64,000 nt of DNA from Gelatoporia subvermispora B (Eukaryota; Basidiomycota; Agaricomycetes; Polyporales; Gelatoporiaceae): assembly GCA_000320605.2 (NCBI GenBank), contig KB445792.1:687581-751580 (forward strand), written 5' to 3'. Below, in pieces: positions 1 to 11,662 of the stretch. Made by a program: the position numbers and the translations under genes. The notes beneath the pieces were generated by a model, which searched no databases, was not told where the DNA came from, and saw nothing but the letters and a program-made list of their open reading frames with translations. Each line of letters starts with the position of its first letter. Within the stretch, counting starts at the first letter, position 1.

Positions 1-622
1 GCACGGAAGGCCATGTTTTAGAGATAAGTGAGTGACTGAAGAGACAGGTTACAGCTCGGTCTTGAATCGGGTTTGCGAGGATGGACGGGTGAACAGACCA
101 TCCAATCTAATCTCGTCATAGGCCCACGTGATCAATCTCACTCAACGCCTTCATCTCCGGAACTTTGTAGCATCTTGTGTGCTGGAATGGATCTGTTGAT
201 AATATCCACGTCGTGCTGTATAGCGGGGTTGGGGTCGATGGCGAGCAGGACCACAGACGGAGAGGGGAATGCATCGCAGAGAAGGAGCACGTGAGGCGGG
301 GGACGCGTCTAAGACGAATAACTGGCTGGATTGACGCGTCGCAGGAAGCCGAAGTGGTCGAAGTCGGACCAGTCTTCGTCCTCTCCAAGCCGTCCCCGTG
401 TGGCACAGGCGATCGCCCGTACTCACCCGTACAAAATAGGCTCCCCTCTCCAGTGCGTGTAACATCTCCTTCATGTCTCTCCTCCATCCACCATGTAGAC
501 CCTCGCTCACTATTCCTTCCCACATAGACCAGGAACTCATTGCAGGAGCACCCACTCCTCCAACGCATACACAATCCACCGCTCGGCCGCGGACCCTGTT
601 CGCACCGCGGCGTGCACATAGC
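1..622. other. left-edge stretch, no supported gene
   Basis: Short overlapping reading frames occur on both strands here, but none shows a recognisable family, a believable splice pattern or a consistent coding frame. The right part is probably the promoter and 5' leader of the PP2C gene, whose ATG is at 623. An upstream gene could end in this stretch, but the window gives no way to tell. Confidence 0.5.
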
Positions 623-2393
623 ATGGTGCAGATCAGACAGGTCGCGAGACCGTTCGCGCTCGCCGTCCCCGCCGTCGCGGCATACGCGTACTACCGGCAC
701 CGTCAATCCCAGCGCGAGACGTTCGACCTCAACGTGTCCCAGCGTGGCCCCGACGGCAAGCGCACGATGTCGAAGATGTCGCTCCCGCTGCTCTCCATGG
801 ACGAGGTCGACGCGCGCATCCGCCAGAACGCCGTCTTCAAGAGCACGCTACGCCCCAACGGCATCCTCTGGAAGCAGGCCACTGCCACCCTCAACGCGAA
901 TGATCCCATTGAGGACGCGAACGCGAGTGCGATAGTCGAGCGCGATCCTACCCCAAATGCGCCGCAAGGCGACTTTCTCTTCTACACAGTCATGGACGGT
1001 CACGCCGGTTATCAGACCTCCCAATTACTCGCCAAAACCCTTATACCCGCAGTGGGCCTTGAACTGTCCAGTCTTGTAAAGCAACCCACAGACAAGCAGT
1101 CTGAAGGCGGAATAATGCAGCGACTCAAGTCTTACATCTGGTCAGGTACTCCCTCTTCAGTGTCGCCAGACGCAGACCCCGAGGTCGTCTCCTCCGCCAT
1201 CAAGCGCGCATTTACACGGTTAGACTGGGAATTGATTAACGCGCCCCTCCGGATCCTGGCTGAGCACATAGACAAGGCTGCACTAGACAAGAAGGATATC
1301 CCGGACCTCAGTCAGCACCCTATGGGAATGACGACAATGCTTCCTGCGATGTCAGGTACGTCATCGAAACATTTGACTAGTGCATAATCCGGACGGTTGT
1401 ACTCGGTTCACAGGCAGTTGCGCTCTGATGGCTCTCTTCGACACGGCACGCCACAATCTGTATGTCGCATGCACAGGAGACAGCCGAGCTGTGGCTGGTG
1501 TTTGGGAAGAAAGCGAGGACGGACAAGGCCATTGGCGAGTCGAAGTTCTCACAGAGGACCAAACAGGCAGAAATCCCAAGGAACTTAAACGGCAAGTTCG
1601 TCTCACTATCACCACCTGCCTTCCATCATACTTAGCTGTCATTTCAGGATACAATCGGAACACCCGGCAGACGAAGCAGACACTGCCATCCAGCGCGGAC
1701 GCGTACTCGGAGGTCTCGAGCCCTCCCGCGCATTTGGCGATGCACGCTACAAATGGCCCCGCGAGATCCAGGAATAGTAAGTGCATTATTGCGTCACAAT
1801 TACACTTGGCTTCATCGAACTAAACGGCGTGCCAAAGCCTGAACAGGGCATTTTTGGAGGGCAACAACAAGCCCATGCGCTCGACGCCGTCCGCGCTCAA
1901 GACGCCGCCCTATGTGACAGCGACCCCGGAGGTCACCCACCGCGAGCTCGCTCTTCCTTCTTCTCCCAATCCAAAGCCGAAGTCCAGCCTCCGCTTCCTC
2001 GTCCTTGCGACCGACGGGCTCTGGGACGAGCTCTCCTCAGAGGACGTCGTCGCACTCGTCGGGGGACACCTCGCCGGGCTCCAGGGCGTCGTCCCCAAGG
2101 CATCGCTCACCGACCTCGTCCCGACATCCACCGGCACGCCGACCGTGGACGGCAAGGCCAAGCAGCGCGCGCAAGACGCAGAGGGCGCGTGGGAGTTCAA
2201 GGACGAGAACGTCAGCGCGCACCTGATCCGGAACGCGTTCGGCGGCGCGCACCACGCGCACCTGCGCAAGCTGCTCAGCATCCCTGCGCCGTATGCGCGC
2301 AGCTACCGCGATGACATTACTGTGACGGTCGTCTGGTGGGAGGACGCCCGGGGCGCGGAGGTGGCGGGTGAGACGGTGAAGGCGAAGTTGTGA
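623..2393 (+). CDS. PTC5: mitochondrial PP2C-type protein phosphatase (pyruvate dehydrogenase phosphatase-like)
   Basis: Metal-dependent Ser/Thr phosphatase, 531 aa. Exons are 623-1355, 1414-1591, 1648-1776 and 1838-2393, and the frame closes across all three introns. PP2C motifs are in order: NDPIED before residue 100, DGHAG near 124, SRAFGD near 329 and ATDGLWDE near 404. The NDPIED box and the KTPPYVTA segment resemble the Ptc5/PDP branch, which dephosphorylates pyruvate dehydrogenase E1 in mitochondria. The N-terminus (RQVARPF, then an alanine-rich segment, then YYRHRQ) fits a mitochondrial presequence or anchor, although targeting is inferred. I chose the ATG at 623 because upstream codons in the frame encode nothing conserved. 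Intron 2 (1592-1647) uses a GC donor, which is needed to read R-I-Q-S at the junction. Intron 3 ends at AAAG (1837), because the next CAG would create a stop. The gene converges on the ubiquitin hydrolase with a 156-bp gap. Confidence 0.88.
1592..1647 (+). other. GC-AG intron in the PP2C gene
   Basis: The donor reads G|GCAAGT and the acceptor TTTCAG. With a GC donor the exons join as CG + G and the protein continues through the conserved segment to SRAFGD. The nearby GT at 1597 gives a different frame. GCAAGT is the usual consensus for the rare GC-AG class of U2 introns. Confidence 0.8.
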
Positions 2394-2549
2394 CAGCGAT
2401 AGTAACAGTACGGACGGTATGAGTATTACATATAGGATAATGATGGCGTTGTGCGGCGTGCAAGAAGGGTCTGGCAATGCAAGGTGTAGTGTGCATGCAA
2501 AGTCCAGCATGTGATGGGTGTGCGTGTGTGTATGCGAGCGGTCCTCATA

Positions 2550-4866
2550 TCAGATGAGCATTCGCTTCTTCTTTCCGTATCTATGGATCGGAGGTGCAGA
2601 GTCCCGGGTTGACAGCAGGTTGTTGCTACCCTTCAGACGGTTGAAGGGGTTCCCCGTGAAGGATTTCCGCCCTTCGGAGTGCCGCTTTTTCTTGGGACTC
2701 GAGGCGCCGGGAGAAAGAGGCGTGCGCGCCCACTCGCCGAGCGACTTGTCCGCATCCTCATCCTCACCGTCCGGAGATTTCCGCTTCTTGGCCCCTTTGG
2801 CAGAGTTATCCTTGGCTTTGGACGATGCGCCGTAGAAACTGCTTGGCGGGATGGCTGCGGAGGGCTTGGGAGCGGGGAGAGAAGATGCCCGGTCAGAGGC
2901 TTTAGTGGACGGAGGGGCGGAGGGCGCAGCGGCTTCCGGAGTAGGCGGCAGTGGCTTCTCCACCTCCGGCTCCTTCGCAGGCTCCTCGATCTTCTCCCCG
3001 ATGTCATCACCTTCATCCTCATCCTCGTACTGCGCGAGGCTCTGCAGCGCCTTGCTGGGGCTCTGCGCGGCGTTGGCGATGCGCTTCTTGAGGAAGTCAG
3101 CCTGGGGGTCGGCTGCAGCAGGCTTCTGCTTCTGCCCGTTCGCGGGAGAAGACTCGGTAATCTGAGGCGAGGGGAGCAATGGGCCAATGAACGGCGCGGG
3201 GGTCGTCTTCGCCTTCGAGCTCGGCGGGACGTCGTCCTCGTCGTCGCTCTCGATGACGTTCTTCCGCTTCTTCATGCTCGCGGCGACGCCCTGCTTCGGC
3301 GCCTGCGACGCAGCGGGCGCGCCGGTCGACCGCACAGCGGATTCGAGCGCCTGGCCCTTGTCGCGCATGTAGAATAGGATGTATGCGTTGCGCATGCTCG
3401 TGGGCGCGCTCGAGACCCTGCTGACGTAGTCGTCGTTCATCTCGTGCCACTGCCCGTTCGCGCTTTTGACGTGCGCGTAGTAGTGCCCGGAATTGGGCCC
3501 GCCACCTGCATGTGAGATGACCCCATAAAGGGAGTATGTCGGCCCATGCTGCCCCTCGCTCATCACTGGTTGCAGGGACAAGCGCTCGTCGTAGCTGAGC
3601 GGGTGGCCAAGCTTACGGCCCATCGGTGTGAATCTCTTCAGATGTACCGTGAGGACCAATGGCGCCTCATACACAGTGAATTGCTTGTCAGCGGCTACCG
3701 CCTTTTTGCATCTGTGACTTGACGTAAGAGAATGTGTACACCGTGAGTGACGGAGCACTCACTTTTCACACTTGTACTTATTCGCTCCTCTCAGGTGGTC
3801 AACCTGCACAAACCGGCGCATAGCCTCCTTTAATCCGGACACACCATGAATGTCGACACTTAGGTCAAGGATGCTATCGAATGTGTCACTATTGTAACCA
3901 CACTCAAGACACGTCACGCGAGAGCGTAGACGCCCGCCGAATATCTTGTGTACCCATGTTGTCTCCGCCAATTTTGGGTCAAGTTTACTGAAGAAAGCAT
4001 GAGCGGACAGCCACATCGATAATCAGGCGATGCACTTACGGTGGATGCCCCGCAAGGCAAGATTTCTGCAAGGCATCAATTGCATAACGCAGAAACTCAT
4101 GCGAGTCTTCTTGTCTACCTCTGCGCATATGCTTCGCAATTACTGGGCATAATGGTCAGGAGCGTTCCGGGTGGAAAGCGATAATTGCGAAAAATGAGCC
4201 CACCTGTTAGTCTATTTGCGACTGGGTATGGTGTAATGGAGCTGCGTTTTTGGTGCGCATCTAACATTACTTGCCGCATCGCGCATGACATGCAGAAGCC
4301 ACTCTTGGGCATTCGACCTAGACGCACACGCCGTGATGAGTTTTCGGCACAGGTGATGTTTCCGGCGGGACGCACATGGGTCGGTCTTAGTGTGAGCCAA
4401 CAGGACGTGCAGAAGGGGAGGGGTATGCAGAAGGCATTGCAGAGCGCTGTTTAGGAAGCAGCTGTTCCCGATGTTATTTAGGCCAGTGCCTACGGAGGCG
4501 TTCGACGGCCACGATGTCTCCAGGGTCCCGTTCCACAGCGACTTTCCATGTGGCGCAGATTGAGGTTTGGGAGATTTCGTGCGTGTAGCCTGGGAATGTG
4601 ACTTCGAATCATGCGCCTGCGCATTCCCACTTGTAAGTGCCACGCATATTCACGAGATGCATGAGACTGACTTCGGTCCGGGAGGGTGCGGCATTGATTG
4701 GCTGGTATTTGGCCTCCACAATCGCAAGGGTCCCCGAGGACGAGCCCTCCACGAACTCTATAGGAGGAGGAAGCAGAGCGTTGAAAGCCTCTAAATCTTT
4801 AGCCGGGCGGTATTGCGCAGCGTCCTCGGAGAAGCCAGAAGTCGGTCGTAGTGGCGAAGCAAGCAT
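2550..4866 (-). CDS. ubiquitin carboxyl-terminal hydrolase, USP36/Ubp10-like
   Basis: Cysteine deubiquitinase of the USP class, 676 aa. Exons are 4654-4866, 4376-4589, 4204-4317, 4142-4040, 3987-3763 and 3711-2550, all in phase. The Cys box [15 protein letters not shown] lies near residue 115. Then come the GFCMSC and [11 protein letters not shown] segments, a zinc-finger-like pair in VTCLECGY, the KYKCEKC pair, and the His box [11 protein letters not shown] near 366 with NDDYVS behind it. The C-terminal ~280 residues are disordered, acidic and rich in KKRK and KKKRH clusters. Nucleolar USP36 and Ubp10 have tails of this kind, and they act on histone H2B and Pol I factors. The nucleolar role is inference; the catalytic class is clear. 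The ATG at 4866 was preferred. An in-frame upstream ATG at 5043 would add 59 residues, and I cannot exclude it. Confidence 0.88.
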
Positions 4867-5392
4867 TGTTCTATGAGCGGTTTTGACCACCTCGCGCGCA
4901 GGAGATAGAGAGAGGGCGCGGGTCAGCTGGCGATGAAGCAGGGTGGAAGAAGGGGGGAAAGGGAGGAGGGCGCCCAGGACAAGAGAGAGGGCGTATCTGG
5001 GGGGAGCAGGCCTGTGCAGTCGGCGAGTCGAATTGCTCGCCATCCAAATGAGCCATGTTTGCGCCGCTTTGGCCTACCACGTGCTTTTCCTGTTAAACGC
5101 GGTCACGCCGACGCCACTTTCGCGCCACCGCGCCGCGTCTTGTTTCCACCTTCAAGTGGGCCGCTCGCTCACACCGTCGCCACACATGATGACACACGCT
5201 ACAAGGCCACTGGACGATCGGGCCGTCGTCAGGGCACAAATGATATACGAATTGCTACAACAACATTAGACTACATACATCGTGGCAATCGTTAGGGGGT
5301 ATACAAATCAGTTTCGAAAATCCCTGATAACACAATGTATAACACAACTTGACAAGATTACAACAACAAAGCACGCGGACCAGCGCGCAAAT
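4867..5392. other. intergenic, tandem minus-strand genes
   Basis: This lies between the ubiquitin hydrolase start and the 3' end of the zinc-finger gene. It should hold the hydrolase promoter and leader (left part, possibly coding if the ATG at 5043 is used) and the zinc-finger 3' UTR (AT-richer right part, about 5230-5392). I see no other gene. Confidence 0.5.
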
Positions 5393-6606
5393 TTAACACG
5401 AAGAAGGGTAATACAGGGGGATTGGAGCATTCGCATAGTGTTGCGTGCCATGACCCCCGTACAGCATGCTTTCCATCATGAGCACTGGGTCGATGACCAG
5501 TGCCAGTGGGTCGGACGCGAAAGTCTGCTGATAGGCCTCCGGAACGTAGTAATACTGAGGCTGAACCGCAGGCGAGATTGATGGGGGGATCATGAACTGG
5601 GTCGGCAGGGAGTGCACGTAGTTATGCTTCTCGTAGGTGTCGACGAAGGGAGCGTTGCTGATCTGCGAGTGGTGGGGCTCGTCGGCGGGGACAACTAAGC
5701 CCATATGCGAGAAGTCTGATTGCGCATGTCAACATGTGCAAACGTCGAATTGCCATATTGTACTCACCCGTGACCGGCAGCTCTGCTTGCTGACCCATCT
5801 CCGGAGTTTCGGGTAGTGGTGTTGTAGTGCCAGAGCTCGTCGGGCTCTCCACGAAATCGTCGAGCGGGCAAGCGAGCGGAGAGTTCTCGGGCGAGGACTC
5901 TACACGCTTGTTCTTCCTGCACTTCTTGATAGGGCCCCCACCGGGCTTGTAGACGGCGTATTGCGAGACATCGAGGCCCTTCGTCCTAATCCCGTGTTTA
6001 TCGCGGAGATGTCGCGCAAAGTCTGTCTTCCTCTTGATGCTACACGGTGAGTCTCAATCAGCTGTGCGCTAGATGTTAGATTCGAGCTGCGCATACCTCG
6101 ATCTGCAGTGCTTGACGGGGCACTTGTGTCCGATGAGACCCAGGTGCTTTGTGGCCTCGTGTCGGCTGCAGGTAGATTTATCACCGAACGCTCGGTCGCA
6201 CTCGTGGACCCAGGCACAGCGGTACGGTTTTTTGCCGGTGCTGTATGGGCATCGTGAGAACGGTTCGAGCACGGCCACCGACGCTACACTACTCACTGAG
6301 TGTTGAAGTGGTTCTTCAACGCAGCACTCTGCGGAAAGGCACGTGTGCAGCCTGGCCATGTACATGCGTAGGGTCTACAATTCTGTGAGTTAGAAATGCT
6401 TATGCCATAGTAACATGTGGCACTACGGACCTCAGGTCCAGGTGGTCCTGTATCATGCTGTGCCTCTTCAAGTCGGCGAGACTGCCGAAGGATTTGTGAC
6501 ATTGGTCGCAAGTCGCGTCGACCTTCGTCCTTGGGAATCTTCTCCGCTAATCGTCGAGACAGAATTAGGAATGTTACATATAGAGGAGAGAACGACTTAC
6601 GACCAT
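5393..6606 (-). CDS. C2H2 zinc-finger protein with four fingers
   Basis: Probable DNA-binding regulator, 312 aa. Exons are 6606-6601, 6546-6431, 6374-6297, 6240-6097, 6039-5768 and 5715-5393. Finger 1 is CDQC...H-x5-H (from residue 15). Finger 2 starts CTWPGC and ends in H-T-G-K-K-P-Y, a Krüppel-type linker. Finger 3 starts CAWVHEC and finger 4 CPVKHC...RHLRDKH. The tail has a basic KKCRKNKR patch, then a Ser/Pro/Thr-rich stretch and a Tyr/Pro/Gln-rich region that could be an activation domain. The first coding exon is only ATG GTC. That is the sole ATG in phase with finger 1, and an in-frame TAG lies upstream. The target is unknown, and I recognise no named orthologue. Confidence 0.82.
6601..6606 (-). 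other. six-nucleotide first coding exon (ATG GTC) of the zinc-finger gene
   Basis: ATG GTC is followed directly by GTAAGT. Joining it to the exon starting at 6546, after a TTAG acceptor, gives an uninterrupted frame into finger 1. The longer open frame through this region (which would carry His-Tyr-Gly here) is out of phase with the fingers and has no ATG. Confidence 0.65.
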
Positions 6607-7371
6607 AATGATCAACACAGGTTGCGGTTGGGTCGTGAGGCTGTTCTAGTGACGCGCTGCGTAGGACGGGTGTGGCAAAAGGTTGGGGGTCCCCCTGGCC
6701 AACGCACAGCGCTGGCTTAAGTATAAGGATTGCGGGAGGGGAAAAGGGAAAAGTCAAGCAAAGCAGTCAGCCACAGGGAAGCGGCGATGCAGCTTAGATA
6801 GAAGTTCGGTAACGTGGAAGAGGAACCTCAAGCGGCAAAGTGGCATTTTATATCATACCGGTCATAGAGCCTTTGAGGCACGGGGGTGCTCTGAGACATC
6901 CGTCATCTTGTTCGCCCTCTATTGTTGCATATACCAGTATCGTTGGGAGCCACGGAGGGGCGGCGCGCCGCACACCATCGACGCCGCTAAATTACACAAT
7001 TGGATCGACGGCGACACAAGTGGTTGCTGCGTAAGAGAGTGAAACGAGGGGACGGCACGATGGTCTGATCCCGATGCCGATCCTCCACAGGTTCAATTTC
7101 TAAATTCGGCATAGCTTAAATCCAACAAAGAGTCCAGTAACCTCGTGTGCGCTGCTCTCACCGGCCAATCAGACGATTCCAAAACGCGGTAGCGATACAT
7201 GGTCTATTGTGGTATGCTCCGAGAAGCTCCGAGAAAGCTGGAGATAACGCAGGGCGACATATGAGTCCACGGCGGACAACGAACTCCGACACAAAAATCT
7301 TACATGCGCATCTCCGCTCGCTTGCATCGCGCAATGACGAGTCCGGTATACAATAAAATCTGCGGATTACT
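6607..7371. other. intergenic, zinc-finger promoter side
   Basis: Non-coding stretch upstream of the zinc-finger gene and downstream of the F-box-like gene. A CCAATCA element lies at 7165-7171. The rest shows no conserved frame, RNA gene or repeat that I can support. Confidence 0.45.
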
Positions 7372-8839
7372 CTAGTGGCCGAGACCCGGTCCGTCAATCT
7401 TAGCTGTCAACTCGAGCCAAGGGGCAATTGCGTCCAGATCTGCCCAAGTGAACGATGCGAAGTGGCCGCGCCCAATATCGACGACGAAGTCTTCGTTATG
7501 CGCTGGTGGCCAACGAGAGCTAACAAGTTGAGCGGTTATCCTGATGGGCGATGTGGTGAGCGGGGAATCGGTCCGAAGAGAATGCAGCATACATCATACT
7601 GCCGATCCACTGCAATCCTCCTTCTTCCAGATGATCGTTCACAAGCCACCGTTTGTCTTCGCCACTTGCGGTGAATAATGGGTAATTGAAATGCGACGGC
7701 GCCGGAAGGGGATGGGTCAGACGCCTGTATCTTTCCTCAGGTCTCGCTAACGAATGCATATCAGCGCAGGGATATATGGCCGAGCAGCTGAAACTAACCG
7801 AAGGTTTCTCGATCATATGATGGGGCTATGGCGATGTCCTCGGACATGTGATCAAGCGAGACCTGGCTGGTATTGAAGTTATGCACGTCGCCATTATGCA
7901 GTGCTTCCCCATCTCGTTGAACTCCAGGGGGGTGTAGAAAATTGCGAGCATTGTCGTTCACAGACAGCTTGGATCTAGGTCTATGCAGGACCCCTAATGC
8001 GATGATTCGCACGTCGGCGAACTCGACTACCCGCTACGAGGTCAGTCAGACATCGGTCTACGCACCCAGAGGCACAGGAATCACCGACTCTGATGCTAGT
8101 AGGTAAATCTGCTAGGCCGTCCTGAAACCTGTCGAATAGTCAGCTAGTATCCAAGGGGACGAGAAAGACAATGTCTGACTTGTGTTCATTGAATACCGCA
8201 ATAGGGTCAAATCCGCGGGATGCGACTTCCAACAGATTCGCTGTCCCCCTTCTACTGAGAACGAGATACCTTCGAGATTCGATAAGACAGTGCCCCTATT
8301 TCGCCTGATGTGTACGCACTTGGTCCAAGCCTCGTCCGATGTGCAAGAGGTCTCGGTCCGATGCCATGTGCGGAAGAGCACCCTATCACAAGGTACAGTT
8401 GAGCCCCCAAAAATCAAGCGGTCCAAAGGGGGCCGCACCTGAGGAATGCTTCTCTCCACGAGGTATCCTTCTTGTATTTCATGCATCCGGGCAGAAAGCG
8501 TCGTCTGAACGCCTCCTCCCACTCACTTTCCTTGAGGTTCGGCAGGGACGCTTCAAAGCACAGATAGTCTGCCCTCGCAATGCTCAGTATCTCGACCCAG
8601 TTTTGTCGGGGAACGGTCGTCCGAAAGCACAAGTGTTTCAGCAGGGGCTCGTAGTTGCCATTCAGCTCACGAAGATTCCTTAGGATCGGGCGACGCCATG
8701 GGTTGAGGGACGAGTCTGAGCAGATGGCGTGCAGACGGTGCGAGAGATAGGAGACAATGATGAGGGTCCCGAGATCGAGCTCGCTTAGGATGTCGGCGAT
8801 GAGCTCGACGGGGAGGGACTCGAAGGAGTTGGAGACCAT
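7372..8839 (-). CDS. F-box-like protein of a fungal family
   Basis: 384 aa in seven exons: 8839-8439, 8382-8270, 8225-8180, 8128-8085, 8026-7799, 7746-7593 and 7540-7372. The first ~45 residues (SLPVELIADILSELDLGTL, then SYLSHRLHAI) match an F-box, which recruits substrates to SCF ubiquitin ligases through Skp1. The rest follows a pattern I know from basidiomycete F-box-annotated proteins: RADYLCFEASLP, a Trp-rich WREAFLRVLFRTWHR block, VVEFADVR, FLHPPG, GEDKRW, LQWIGSM, and a C-terminal FTWADLDAIAPWLE followed by IDGPGLG. No substrate can be inferred. The intron at 8226-8269 is only 44 nt and ends in AAG, so it is the weakest junction. It is needed to keep the frame. Confidence 0.75.
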
Positions 8840-9150
8840 ATGGCCGATCAAGCACAAGACTGAGACTAGGATCGTACAGAGCTCCTGCCGCCACAGACGT
8901 GCATAGCCGACCCCGCGCCGCGGCGAACAGCCACGCATGCCGACTTGCCTTACCCTAGAAAGGCAATCAGTGTACATAGTCTAATTCTCTCCATAGCACT
9001 AATTCGTACACTGGATGCATCGCAGACAAAAAGACATACGTTGCAGGTATGAAATCGTCTAGATTAACCGAGCCAAATCCATAGTTCCTGATGATGAATA
9101 CGCTGTGATGCAGCACGAGACTGAGAAGAGGAATGCAGCCACCAGCGCCA
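8840..9150. other. intergenic between two minus-strand genes
   Basis: Promoter and leader of the F-box-like gene plus the 3' UTR of the ArfGAP gene. I see nothing else that can be supported. Confidence 0.45.
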
Positions 9151-10674
9151 TCAGAAGTCCTTCCACTCGTCCCAATCCTCCTGCTTCTTTCCCGCGGGCG
9201 CATGTGTTGCAGGGGTCGAACTAGCCAACGCGCTCGGAGATGCAAGACCCTCCGCCGGCCGCGTCCCCTCATTGAACGACCCAAAGTCGTCGAAGTCATT
9301 ATCATGGTATAGCGCCGACGATTCCTCGTAGCCCGGGTCGACTTGCCCGTACCCCCTCCTCTCTGGTCCGCCCGCGACACGATCGCGCACCGTGCCAACG
9401 ACGCCCCCGACCTGCTCCGCCACATCCACGCCAAGCTTCTCCTTCGCGAGCATGTTCGCCGTGCGCCCCACCTCGCCCACGCGCTTTCCCGCCTCGCTGA
9501 CGTACCCCCGCGCGGCCGCCTGGAAGTTGGGGTCCATGACCTTCTCCATTCCAGGCTGGATCACGTTCTCTGATACCACACGCGACGCGCCGATGACTGC
9601 CGAGGAGAACAATGACCAGCCCTTGCTCAGCGCGGCTACGGGGTTTTCTTGGAGCTCAGATAGCGTAGGCGCGGCCGCGGATGAGAGACCAAAGGCTGGA
9701 TATTGTGAGCCTGGTGGAGGCGATGGGCTGCTGCCAAAGCCCTGGTAGCGGCCCCCTTGCGACGGAGGCAAGTCTGTAGGGCGACTGGCATTCGTCTGGC
9801 CTAGCCCAGCGAAGAACCCCTCATTCGCAGCCTTCTGATCGATTGAAGCAGTAACACTTGCGTTTGGACTTGTCGGTCTCGACGAGCCACGCGTGAACGA
9901 CGCAGGCGATGTCGAGTCGCTGCGAAGGGCGCGCCCAGTGTTCGATCGCGCGGATGCTCGCGACTTTCGGAGCCCTTGCGCGGATGACGGACGACCCGGG
10001 TCGTTGGATAAGTTCGGGGAGCGCGCTCGTTCCGGGGGAGCGGATGGCGACCACGCTTTGCCGGCTAAGTCAGCATCGAGCTGTCCCCGGTGACTTAGCA
10101 TTGAAACACGCATCGAAATGTTCCACGATGGCTTACCTTCTCGCGGTACTGTGTGGCGGCCCAACAATGATATGTCTCGTGGGGACTCATGGTCTCGGAG
10201 TAGCCACCCTGCTCAGCTGGATACGATTTCATGAAGTCTTTGAACGGAGCATTGCCTCCGAGCTGGGCGCGACATGCTTATATTAGATAATAAACGGCCG
10301 TGATTTGAAGTGGACAAACCTTCATTCGTCGAATCTGGTCCTCTTGCCAGGTGTCCATTGAAACAGATCTCACGAAGCTATGACCGATGCACAAGGAAAG
10401 CGCTATGACATTAGCCATTTTGACATGAGAAGCGGAGCAATACTTACCTCACATGGACACCGAATCCTCTATGCACGCCTGCACACTGCAAGCATAGGAA
10501 TACTGCAAAGCTATGGCCCATTGAACGAGCCAAACTTCTAGATCGTTACGGTAGACCTGACCTAAGGGAGGCCCATTGCGGGTTGGGGTTTCTGCAATCT
10601 ACACATCGCTTGTTGTCAAGGTCCTCTTTCTTGATAAGTTCTTGGAGTGTTCTCCGCGCTACCGTCTGGTCCAT
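9151..10674 (-). CDS. GCS1: ADP-ribosylation factor GTPase-activating protein (Gcs1/ArfGAP1 type)
   Basis: Stimulates GTP hydrolysis on Arf and so controls COPI coat release at the Golgi. 429 aa; exons 10674-10562, 10510-10448, 10377-10320, 10262-10137 and 10080-9151, all in phase. The ArfGAP zinc finger is at the N-terminus: CVDC and CLQC, followed by GVHRGFGVH with the catalytic arginine and VRSVSMDTW. The conserved ArfGAP tail (GGNAPFKDFM, HCWAATQYREK) follows. The C-terminal half is disordered. It contains an amphipathic segment around WSLFSSAVIGASRVV that resembles a curvature-sensing ALPS motif, and it ends in DWDEWKDF, a Trp-based motif like those that bind coatomer in ArfGAP1. ALPS and coatomer binding are inferred. 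The open frame continues upstream of the start for ~95 codons but has no ATG there. Confidence 0.92.
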
Positions 10675-11662
10675 GGGAAGAGCTAGAGTGTAAGTACTAC
10701 GGAGGGCAGCGGACAGCACGCAGAGGCCGGATGTGTTGCTTAGACGCCTGAGGCGCTGTATGGGGTGCTGACCGTGGGAAGAGCTGACTGCCTCCCACAC
10801 AGCTCGAGGAAACACGATCGTGGCTTTGCGTCTGGCGGCCTCAGGGTATACTTCAGTTATTAACAGTTTCCGGAACGTTTCGTGACCTGCATCGCGATTC
10901 AGAACGCGGCCAAGAGGTGCTCTGATGACCTCGGACAATTCAAGGACAAGGAAAAACAACGTCCGGACCCGGCACAGACTCGGGGTTTACCTGGCCAGCG
11001 TTACGGATACCAGTTGGCAGAGGAATGCTTACCGCCTCCTTGGAGTTGGTGTGAGACGGGTTGTCGAGCCGCGGACAGTGATAGAGAACATTGTTCACGA
11101 GTGTTACACGATTCTGCAATAATGGGCTGGAGTTTTTACATGATTCGGTGCTTCTACCAGGCGAGCGGGAGTCATGAAAACAGATTAGCGTTGTAGAATA
11201 GTGAATGAAGGACATTTTGAGTGTTGTCCGGGGCGGGTAACGGCTGGCAGCTTGGGAATAGAGGCAGTTCTCACCAGCGAACATCAGCGCTTTTCCTCTC
11301 TCTCTCGCGCACGACATAGAGAGCGCGCTTCTCCGTCTCTGCTTCCAAAATATCCTCCTCTCGCTCCCATTCGCCTGCGATCTCACAGTCCTATCCATTT
11401 GTCTTGCTCTCCGGTATCTAGGTCGAACGTCGCCAAAGCCTGTGACTTCACAGCGAACCTCTCTCACCGGCTCCGTCAACCTCGCCCATCTTCCGCCGTA
11501 CCAGTGCTCTCAGTCCAGACGTGAGAAGCTGCGTTTCCCAAGCCATCCTTAACGCCTCAAAGCGAGTCAAGACGCTGTATCCATCTTCTTTACGACCCGC
11601 TACTCTCATCACACACCATCCGCCTCCACCGAGGAGCCTCCGCAACCTAATCGCTTGGACAG
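10675..11662. other. divergent promoter region between ArfGAP and velB
   Basis: Both flanking genes are transcribed away from this stretch. The right third (about 11280-11650) is pyrimidine-rich, including a CT repeat near 11297, and is probably the velB promoter and long 5' leader. No reading frame here shows a family signature. Confidence 0.5.

Noticed and set aside
10675..10959. N-terminal extension of the ArfGAP by 95 codons
   Set aside because: The frame is open but has no ATG, and ArfGAP proteins start a few residues before the zinc finger, as at 10674.
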